Of a stretch of DNA of 64,000 nt, positions 33,740-43,000 are shown piece by piece. The notes below the pieces were generated by a model. It ran no database searches. It was not told the origin of the DNA and saw only the letters and a list, made by a program, of their open reading frames with translations. Numbering within the stretch: position 1 is the stretch's first letter; each line of letters opens with the position of its first letter. The DNA is taken from contig JAEMWC010000033.1 in the NCBI GenBank assembly GCA_016490735.1, forward strand, positions 1,837,001 to 1,901,000. The letters are read 5' to 3'. The translations under genes were made by a program, and so were the position numbers. The DNA comes from Pachyseris speciosa. Taxonomy: Eukaryota; Cnidaria; Anthozoa; Scleractinia; Pachyseridae.

Positions 33740-34858
33740 TGTTAAGATGTGAGAAATGATGACTATTCAATTGTCAATGGTTTTTATATCTGTTTGTTAT
33801 CAGTTGTCATGACAACTGGATTACGTAGTAAAAGCTTCTAAAAGTGCCGCAACGGCATTTGTAATTATGTGTAAGAGTCGCTAAAATCGCCTGAAAAACT
33901 GTGGCTGATGGATGACATACTTTTAAGCTAGCATGTTGATTTATGCTTTATCTGCGAGCTATTATTAAGTAATTACGATTGTAAGCGACTTCCAAACGTG
34001 AACGGGAGAACTCGCTAAAGTCTTCGGAGCGCATTTAACTGCGAGTATCGCGCGAATGATTGATCAGTTCTGGATAAAACAGAATGAATCAAATAACGGA
34101 ACAAGGACGGAAATTGTGTGAGAAATTCGAAAACAGCTAAAACTAGCCGTTTCTGGTCATTGAAGTCTTGAGAGAGGACAACATTGATTCCCGCAGGAAG
34201 GCTTGCAATTTTGTTGAAACCGCTGATAACATTAGTTCTGAAGCCCACAAAACCGATTCGTGGAAATACTACCGGAATTTAATCAAGATTTTGCGCAGCT
34301 GCCCGCGGCGCCGATGAGATACAGGGTTAACTACCAAATTATCATATGATCGTAAAAGTTAAGGTTCGGGATTGCTCGGAACTCTATTGTCTGTTGACTG
34401 CTTGTACAGTTGATGGACGGTTCAGTCCCTCGGGTATTCGCAACTGCAAGAAATCATGGTTAAATTTGCATTTGTAAGAGATAAACCGCACCCAGTTAGA
34501 GTTCATCGAGAATCCACATGGGAGCTCTAGTGAGACAAAATTAATTTATGCCAGCAAGTAAGTATATGTCCTTAAAACAAAAGCCATTCTGCGCCATGTG
34601 ATCATCTAACTCCTCGTTCTAAGGCCGGAGAGCCGGTGAGACTAAATTGAAACAGACGGATACGTTAATTTCCACGATCCCTACTTCAAAACAAACAAAA
34701 TCCATAATCCACGCTAAAATATTGAGGAAATCCGTGATCCGCTAAGCCTTCGAAATCCGCCAGTCCGTAAAATGTATCCTCAAAATCCGAAATCCGAGTA
34801 GTTTTTTTTTTAAATTCAAATCCGTTGATCCGCGAACCTATTCACCCCCTTCTTACAG

Positions 34859-35669
34859 ATGTCAAGTGAATGATCCCACATTTGAATTTTGTTTCATTTA
34901 AAAAGGTGAAAAAGAAAATGTTCACATGTTTTCTCGGCCATGGCATATTATTTTCCATGAAAACATCTGTGAAATTGAATTAGAGGGTTCAAATCGAGAG
35001 CCGACAACATCAAATAAACCCAAATCTCGTCATTGTCAGTCATTAGGTCATACTTAAGTACACTTACACCTTTCAAGAACAATGTGCTTCATATTCGGAA
35101 CTCGAACGGTTTTTACTATGAGAGGCCCAAAAAGTCTATAGAGCAAACAAGCAGAATAAAAACAAAATGAAAGAGCTGAACTACATCAATTTAAAAACCT
35201 AAGAGACTTTGATGTGCAAATCTGATAATTAACCGATGAGAATAAAGACCAAATAAATAATTTTTCAACATGTACAAAGGCTAATTATCCAATCTAATTG
35301 CGTTCTTAGTTGGAAGGAGCTTCAAAGCAAATAACACCTTTTTTCACACGGAAACATGGTAACACTGTTTTACTGTGTAAACTGAAGCTTCATTCTGACA
35401 ACTTCAAATGTCCAGCGACGTACGCGTTAGTTAGGCATTGCCTCATTTTCATCTTGGAGTCGATTTACATTTCACGGCAATCCATATACCCTGACAAGCT
35501 GTGATACAAGAAGACTGAGATTAAGTTCCCATTTTACCGCTGGGAAATGAGATGTCAATCTTGTCAAGAGGAAATAAAAACCAGCTGTATTGTAGACGCT
35601 GGTGGGATTATGACTTATGTGGGAGGGTATAAGATTTTGTGAACATCTTTTCTTTTCACTGAAAAGCAG
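34859..35669. other. No firm gene
   Basis: AT-rich sequence. The ORF at 35310-35504 has no domain or splice context. Confidence 0.4.
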
Positions 35670-35850
35670 TATAAGTTGCGTTAAATATTCATGGGAAATT
35701 GAAGAGTGCTTGTGCTCTACGTCTGGGCAACTTGCACCTGAACAAAATGAAGAGATGAAAAAAAGAGCAGACGTAGATCGCATTCAGGAAATGATAAAAA
35801 AAATTCAAGCTATTAATGTTAATTTGAGAGTATTGCCGGTTGACTCTTAA
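35670..35850 (+). CDS. Probable last exon of a small gene
   Basis: A pyrimidine-rich acceptor (CATCTTTTCTTTTCACTG...CAG) precedes an open stretch to TAA at 35848-35850. AATAAA follows at about 35948. The peptide has CVKYSWEIEECLCSTSG with three cysteines, then a charged helix (EEMKKRADVDRIQEMIKKIQ) and ends VLPVDS. A 77-codon ORF from an ATG at 35617 includes the acceptor tract and is less likely. The entry phase is 2, which does not match the donor at 28759, so the two cannot be joined directly. Family unknown. Confidence 0.4.
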
Positions 35851-37005
35851 TTGTGTTTTTACCTTAAGGCTAGGGAAAACTTGAATAATTAGAAACGAAA
35901 GAAGAAGATAAAAATAAAAACAGATAGGATGGATATTGGAACTTATAATAAAACATTAACTCACCTAGATCGGATCTAATTGGATTTAAATGTGTTTTGG
36001 CGTAACTCAGATTAGTGGTGTGAATTTTTAATATGTTGTACTACGAAGCCTAGGCTGAGCGAAAGTTTAATAAAGAAGTCTAGTGAATGTCTAGTGAATT
36101 CAAACACAACTGTCACAAAGTCTTCAGCTGGAAATAACTAGATTTATTTCGCTTATTTAGAGATGAGATGCGTGGCACATTTATCGAACGCAAGGCAAGA
36201 CTATAAATCTAACTAATATGGCGGAAGAAAGGCCTTGGAAATGATGATGAATATCGTTGCAACCTCCGTCGTGCATACAGAAACGGAAGATTATAGTACG
36301 GTTAGTAGCTTGATGAAATTTAAAAAAGGATTGAAAGGAAACACATAGGTTCTAAACTTCTAAAATTAAGAAAATCGACACAGATGTTTAAAATTAGTTT
36401 GAAAGGCGCGTCTCCTGTGACGAATCAACTGAACCATTTGTCTGACTTCCATAGCCCTTTTTTCCAGTCTCTTAATTCAGCGTGTTGCCTTAACCATTTT
36501 GCAAGTAGTTTCTTATCATTGCAGCCAATCGATTAATTTTGACAATGCAATTCATTTGTTAAACCACGATTATTGCAAGCAGTTAGGAAAGATAGATGCA
36601 ACGGTCTTGAGGGCGGGGTTTTCCAATAATCTCACACTGACTGGATTTTGATTTTGATTGTGAGATCATTTGGACACAATGTCGTTTAGCCGGTCCGCAG
36701 ATGAAATCTATTTATGTTGGATCCCTTTGTCAACCAAATTCGACTGACGTGCAGAGTCTGAATGAGCTAACTGAGTACATCTTTTCTTAAGATCGGGATA
36801 AATCGTCACAAGTATTGTGCGATCCTTGGAGGGAGTTTTTTGGTGCATTAAAAAGCACCAGATTTAAATTGAAATAATGTTGAGGCCCGTACAAACTTGC
36901 ATATTCCGTCTGAAAAACTACATGGATTGCAGAACCACACAGATGACCATTACCGCACATAACATCCTGGACCTTGTTTGTTTGTTTGTTTTTTCCTACT
37001 TACAG

Positions 37006-37174
37006 TTCCGCTTCCTCATTAAATTACCTCAGATATTATAAACAGCTTCTTAATACACCCAAATCGAAAGGCTCGTTTAAAAAGCTTATATGCGATCAAG
37101 ATATTTCCCTCGAAAGACCGCTCCCAGATTTCGATGCCGTACCAAAACAGGGACCTAATCCGCGAGTCAAATAA
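37006..37174 (+). CDS. Probable last coding exon with inverted-repeated 3' end
   Basis: Acceptor TTTTCCTACTTACAG at 36991-37005; the exon is open to TAA at 37172-37174, and AATAAA follows at 37206-37211. The peptide begins SASSLNYLRYYKQLLNTP and ends DAVPKQGPNPRVK. The entry phase is 2. The last 20 or so codons and the untranslated end are repeated in inverted orientation up to 37471. No earlier exon was identified and the family is not recognised. Confidence 0.4.
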
Positions 37175-37471
37175 TTCAGTCAGTCGATCCTAAATGTATC
37201 CAACAAATAAAGGGTAAAGGGTTTGAACTCAGGGCCCAGTTGCTCGAAGCATGGTTAGCGCTAACCATTGGTTAAGATGTATTAAAAACTATAGGTAGTC
37301 ATGGTATTTAACACGGGTTAGCGTTAACCATGCTTCGAGCAACTGGGCCCTGAGTTCAAACCCTTTACGACTTGTAAATTTGTTGGATACATTTAGGATC
37401 GACTGACTGAGTTATTTGACTCGCGGATTAGGTCCCTGTTTTGGTACGGCATCGAAATCTGGGAGCGGTCT
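37115..37471. repeat. Long inverted repeat spanning an exon 3' end
   Basis: The left arm begins at 37115 (GACCGCTCCCAG); the right arm ends at 37471. Arms of about 150 bp match nearly perfectly apart from small differences after CCAACAAAT. The centre is TTAAAACTATAGG-like sequence near 37285. The inner arm (GCCCAGTTGCTCGAAGCATG) is a common palindromic repeat, but the outer arm is gene sequence. Confidence 0.85.
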
Positions 37472-37514
37472 TCGACTGACGTTTCGACAGCCTGATCATC
37501 AGAGTCAAGTGATT
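37472..37514 (-). ncRNA. Hammerhead-like motif (PLE-type relic)
   Basis: On the minus strand the order is CTTGACT, CTGATGA, a short segment, GAAAC, GTC, then AGTCGAAG. Stem I pairs as GACT/AGTC plus CTT/AAG with one bulged G, and stem III is the minimal ACGT. Both core boxes and the GTC cleavage triplet are present. Stem II pairs poorly, so catalysis is uncertain. Confidence 0.5.
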
Positions 37515-37548
37515 TGTGTAACGTCAGTAGACGGTCGTTGATCTGATT

Positions 37549-37857
37549 GAAAATTTGGTTTATCAACGGAGTTGATGATGTAAATTGACCACTGTACAGG
37601 GATTCGAAAAGCGCTCGTTGCTATCGTGGGGATTAAGAGTGCCGAGCGCTTTTCATTCATTTAATTTATTCCTGTTTTTCACGTTACCATGTTACCACCA
37701 ATAGCGTAGCTCCAGTTTCTGTATATAAATCATACACAACCCACGATTCCTCGATTCGCTCCGACGAAGGGCTAACGCTCGAAACGTCAGCTTTTCGAAA
37801 ACCTGTACGGTGGTCAGTTTACATTATCAACTCCGTTGATAAACCAAATTTTCGTGT
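37549..37857. repeat. Inverted pair of PLE-end fragments
   Basis: Arms of about 55 bp (TTTGGTTTATCAACGGAGTT at 37554 and its complement ending near 37853) face each other. The right half carries another hammerhead-like core at 37770-37800. These look like PLE or retrozyme terminal sequence in head-to-head arrangement. Confidence 0.6.
37760..37803 (+). ncRNA. Degenerate hammerhead-like motif
   Basis: GCT, CCGACGA (CTGATGA with two transitions), stem II GGGC/GCTC with loop TAAC, then GAAAC, GTC and AGC. Architecture and pairing are kept, but the core changes should abolish cleavage. Confidence 0.4.
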
Positions 37858-38979
37858 CTCACTCCTCCACCGACGCAGCACCACAGTTTCTTTACAAACT
37901 AACCCCCTTTATTCAGTTGATCTGATTGGTCAACGAAGTCGTGATGTTATTGGTAGTCTGTCAGTTAAGACGTGATGTTATTGGCTGTGAAGACTGTAAA
38001 CCGTGATTGGTGCGTTTCGATCCGTCTTTTGTTAGTCAAATGTCCGTAGGTGTATTGTTGATGAAATTAGTCGGTTTTCCTATTGTTTGTCTGTTGTTGA
38101 TATTGTCAATAAGGCGTTTGTAAGGTGCGCGAAGCTGTCAGCAACGGTGCAGTGGTTCACTTAGTTATGGTATATTTATAAAGTCGTAAAATGTATAGAC
38201 GACTGGTAGCTTTACACAACAAGCTGTCAACATGAAGATCACAGTTGGATGGGTTATCCTGACATATTATGCCAATCCTTTTTTCAAGCAGCTTTTCTGT
38301 TCAATACCCTGCACGTACCAGAGGGATAATGGTTGGTAATTCCTCCACATGATACCATCTACCAAGTTCATTTTAGTGAGATAAGGTCCCCCATCAGCGC
38401 CTTTTTGTACGATAGCGATGGGAACCTGGGCACTTGGATTCAATTGTTTCTTTCAAATCGCTCCAAGTCTCACTTTTTGCGACGGTAGATTTTCCGCGCT
38501 CACTCTTGTATCATCTGGCGACTCCCACAAGGTAAGGTATGAACTTGCAGTCACCTATAAAACTTCCTTAAGACGACGTAAAACTTATATGGAGCCATTA
38601 CCTGCGAGGATGATTATGAGCGACAGGCTCTGGTCGCATAAAGCTGAAAGCCGCTGGCACTCCATTTCTTATTTTATTTTTCTCCCGTGTCGCATTTGTA
38701 ATTAATGACGGAATGACAAAATTGTACTTACTAGAAATATGGCAAAAGCTGTACATGGCAGATGGTTTTAACCCCTTCAAGTGCAAAATAGTTTGCATGT
38801 CTAATAAAAAGTCACCAATGCAAAAGAAAATAGGTCAATACCATTTCTTATCTCGAGGTTAACCTTACACAAAACCTGAAATAGTCTAAGTACGTTGCAT
38901 TTATCCCTGGGAAAGCTAGCAAGGTTAGGAGTAATTTTTGGAGCTGTTCTCGGGATGATATAGGGAAACTGCATACACG
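37858..38979. other. No gene recognised
   Basis: Low-complexity GATTGG- and TGTTATTGG-rich stretches near 37920-38010. ORF 38418-38705 has no domain. Confidence 0.4.
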
Positions 38980-39300
38980 GCAACAGTTTGTTCGATACTT
39001 GAATATGCTAGTTAAGCCTGGGACCCTATTTCAAAAAGGATATTGACACCCTCGAACGTGTGCAGAGAAAGGCGCTTCGTTTTTAGTTCCAGTAGTCAGT
39101 TGTAGTTACCATCCCACCGCCAGTGTTACTAATATGACTAAAGACTTTGGGTGGTTTAGTTTAGATTTAAGAAGGAGCGTGTCCAGGGCAATCGTGTTGT
39201 ATCAGAAACGTTGCAGGCTTCTTGATATTGATACCTGTTGCTTGCTCCGACCTCAAACACATTCTGACATCGGGGTTAGCGCGCAGGAGGCATAATTACA
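38980..39300 (+). pseudogene. Decayed LINE reverse-transcriptase C-terminal fragment
   Basis: Across shifting frames the plus strand reads ILEYA, WDP, DIDTLERVQRKALRF, and later LG..SLDLRRSVSRAIVLYQ. This is the C-terminal block of CR1/L2-type LINEs. It is full of stops. Confidence 0.65.
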
Positions 39301-39663
39301 GATTGTGTCGAGAAAAGGCGACTAAAAACGTTTATTTTGCTTCATTGTTTCCCAGGGCTAACAGAGTCTGAAACAACATTGCTGAGGTTTTAGTTGACAG
39401 TAGCTCATTTCCTCACAGGAGTTTGTAAATATATTCACCTCAGATGGAGGCTATCACGCGCCCTCAGTGCTTTTATTCAGCAGACATCGCGAACTCGAAC
39501 CTGAACCATTCATCCCTTCATTCGCAGTTCGACCAGGGCTGCTATTATCGCATTTGTTGATTTAGTTACATACAGAGCTCACATTTGAACTAGCTCTCTT
39601 GATAAGGGTTGCATTGCGTAAGTTTCAACGTCAGAAAAATATTTCCACTGGCTTTAATTCAAA

Positions 39664-40083
39664 CTGATGATGATGATAATGATATAACTTTATTTAATGA
39701 GGGTAAAGACATTAATTACTGGTCACCCAGTAGTTTTCATAATGGCCCTCCTACAATTAAAGTAATAAAACGAATCGATTAATTAATTAACTACCTATAT
39801 AATCTACCAACTAAATTTACATAATGAACTACTATTAATACAATATTGATTAATTGACTACTAATGAAACTAAAAGGTTTTACAAATCTTAAAATGATCA
39901 AGAAAGGAATTCATACTACGGTAAAGTTTAAATAAGTAATTTTTAAAATTAGCATGGGAGAGTGTTAAGTTCGGGAGAGTCTTAAGTTCGGGATCAAGAG
40001 CGTTCCACAAACGGCAAGCGCTTGAGTGAAACGTTCTAAGGCCAGAGTTCCTTTTACAAGCTGGTGTTGTACTGGCTTTACGA
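39664..40083 (-). mobile_element. LINE 3' end immediately downstream of the DEG/ENaC stop codon
   Basis: The minus strand reads FHSSACRLWNALDPELKTLP and SMNSFLDHFKICKTF-stop (stop at 39870-39872), the extreme C-terminus of a CR1/L2-type LINE. A 3' untranslated region and a (ATC)n tail at about 39664 follow. It lies in sense orientation and begins only about 3 bp after the channel's stop codon at 40086. Its AATAAA (39689-39694) could serve as the channel gene's polyadenylation signal. Confidence 0.8.
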
Positions 40084-40085
40084 AG

Positions 40086-43000
40086 CTATTTCTTTTTCTT
40101 GTTGCGGACGTAGCGAAGATAAATGGCAAAGTCGACAAACTCACAAATGGTCAGAATACTTGAACCAAGAAAAAGACCCAGGTTACCACCAATTTCACCT
40201 GCAAAGATAAAGAAAAAAGAAAACATTGACAATGAGAACCATGGCCGTGGCACTGTAATGTGGGGGAAAAAACAAAAACATATATCCAAGACGTACTAAT
40301 AATAGATGTCCCACACAGTTCCTAACGTTAAGCGTTAAGCCTTTTAGTACACATCACTCGACTCACCCATTAAAGCCCCACTGTCGTACTGTGCCTTTTG
40401 CCTAAAATACTGGTATCTGAACGCCTTGTAGCCAACTTGAAGGTAAATTAAGTTTTTCCTGAGGCAAAGACAAAGCGAAGGTATGTATCATGGGCCTGTC
40501 AACAAAAAGGTGACGGTGGGCCGAACATTGTTGGAAGTTGTTTGCCACTGTTGCAGAAAGTGTTGAACAGGTCCGAACAAGTCCCAACAATTTTGTACGT
40601 ACTCTGGTAATCCAATGAGTCTCTTGGACCCAAAAAGCTGACCACAAATCTGCTTTAGTTGGGCTTGTCCGCCATTTGCAATTGCTTGCAAAGCCTGTAC
40701 TAGTCCAACATTGTTGCAGATCTTGTGCAAACGTTTGGAACATTATTGTGACTTGTTGGCTTTAAATTTTCCCCCAGCTACATACAACAGCTAAAAACAA
40801 CTTCCAACAACATCCTACTGACGGTGTTCAAATGCACCCAACATGTTGGTCCAAACAATGTTGTATATATACTGTTAGCCACTGTTGCGAGTGTTTACAT
40901 GAGCCCTCATCGGCTTTGATTACATTAGATCGGCCTACCTAAAGTAATCCTCTGTTTTGTTGAAACCACTCTTTTTCAGAATTTCCATTATCGAAAGGTT
41001 TGGAAAAGATGCAGTTGAAACAGAGGACTCATAATTAACAACATCACAGGCCAGAGGACAGTCACAGCTCCTAGTACCTGTGAACAGGTCTGTATGAACA
41101 CATACAGGTGAAAAACAATAATGAGTAAAATGTTATCAGCGAATAGTTATGGCTTACACAAAGGGATAAACTGTATGTTGAAGAAAACGTTACCTAACTT
41201 CATAAAACTGAATAAAAAGGTACCTGGAAATTAGCACTCTGTTTCAAAGATGGTGTCGTATTCTTTATTCCAGTTGGTAACAGGGTTTGGTGATCTGAGG
41301 TTTTTTATATTATACGTATATCCGACGAGGGGAATCTTCAGTTTCTGGTTAAACCAACTCAATTAGGCAGACAGTAGGTAGACAAAGGGGTTTTCATTAA
41401 GTGCAAAGTGAAAAAAGATCAGCAATTTCATACAGAACCATGGGAAATTACAGGGTCACTCGGAATTTTCCATGTTAATAGACACACCTTAGGATTTTCT
41501 CTGGAGATTCAACAGTTAGAAGAATTTAAAGGATTATGATTAATCAAGGAGCGAAAAACTAACAGAACAACATTGGTGGTTTCACTGCAAACTTACCATA
41601 AACAACTTTAGCAGTACAGTTGCTGTCGTCTCGAAAACACACCCGGTCGTTGGGGTTACCTAATGAAATAGAAACTATCAGCAAAACGTCATTTGCGGAG
41701 AGGCTTGAAGTGTCCAAAAGAATCAATCGAAAAGAGTTCAATCACTTCTTTAGTAGAAAATAGAGACAATTCTAATGGAGAATGAACCTTACCAATGTCG
41801 CTAATTGCTCTGCACTTGCATGTCTTAAACATTTCATTTGATATGCACTCGTAGTTACACCCATCAGATGTGTAGGTTTCAAAACTTCCCAGCCGTTTAG
41901 AGTCATCACACTGTGTTTCGTAAGGTTTCTTCTTGTTACGGTACTTCAGAAAAGAATAGATAGTGATGTCATGAGATAAGAGAATGTACTAAACTCACAA
42001 TGAATTCATGAAAGATAATGACGGGACATTTTAAATTATGAAAAAGGTTACAACATTTGCTTTGGCTACTCAGTTAGCTCTTATTTAGTCCAGGCGACTG
42101 ATATTTGGATTTCTCAGCTCTGCTTTTCTTTGTTTTCTTTTTCTTTGTTTTTACCCTTGCTTTTTCTTCTGTTCTTTAAGCTGCGTAACATATTAACATC
42201 TGCGAAGGACATTGCAAGAATAGTCTTGCAGGTTTAGTTTGCCCAGGCCATAGTTGTACAAAAAGTAGATAACTTTATCTCACGGATAATGTCGTTGTCA
42301 AGTGGATACAATTTACTGCAGTTGATTCATTTTGATCCACTGATTAAAGTTATTCGCTCTTTAAGCATCTGGGGCCTGCTCTGTTTAACTCGTTCTTACG
42401 CACACTCAGCTTTGATGAAATTTGACTAAATCAAAGCACTCTAAGCTCAGTGCTTGGGACTGTTCCAGCCACTTACCACTTTCCTTGTAACACTAACTTG
42501 AGCGTGGGATCCAGGACCTATCAGCACGCCATCCCAGGGATTGACGTACTCTCCTTGATTGTGAATGAGGACCCTAACGCCGTCAGAAAAGAGTCCGAAC
42601 ACATGATCATCCACACGTAGGTTGATCATCGCGAACAGGCCGGCAGAAACATCACCGTGACTTACATTCAACACCTTTTCACCGGTAGCAGAGTTGAATG
42701 AGTAGCACACTCCAAAGTCGGTGACGATCGGATGGAAGTCCCTGTGAGAGCACTCCTTGCCTTGAGATCCAAAGTAGCAAGTGCGCGGTATGAGCATTTC
42801 ACGCATGGTAGGTCCATAAGCTTTGAAGAACTCTCTTTCATTGAAAGACCCCTTGTTCGCTTTCAGGACGTCGACGAGTTCCCTCTTGTAGTCTTCGGTG
42901 CAGTTGTCTACGGCCATGGTAGCGTCGATATAATCGCTGTTGGAGCAACAGCAAAGGAGTGCTTCCCCGCATGGTCTTCCAGCCCTAACTGCCGCAGTCA

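Larger units (their letters stand above)
32119..34852. mobile_element. DNA transposon, 6-bp-TSD family, copy B (with ORFs)
   Basis: TTACAG lies exactly outside both ends (32113-32118 and 34853-34858). The left end GAGAGGGGTGAATAGG and the right end (inverted GAAGGGGGTGAATAGG) pair. Subterminal AATCCG/GATCCG repeats match those of copy A at 22608-24482. At 2.7 kb this copy is longer and holds ORFs on both strands. A 6-bp target duplication is unusual; a few families such as Dada have 6-7 bp. I do not recognise the proteins, so the superfamily is open. Confidence 0.85.

Noticed and set aside
40402..40743. Two overlapping ORFs of 80-113 codons
   Set aside because: They lie wholly within a MITE in a channel intron; no conserved domain.
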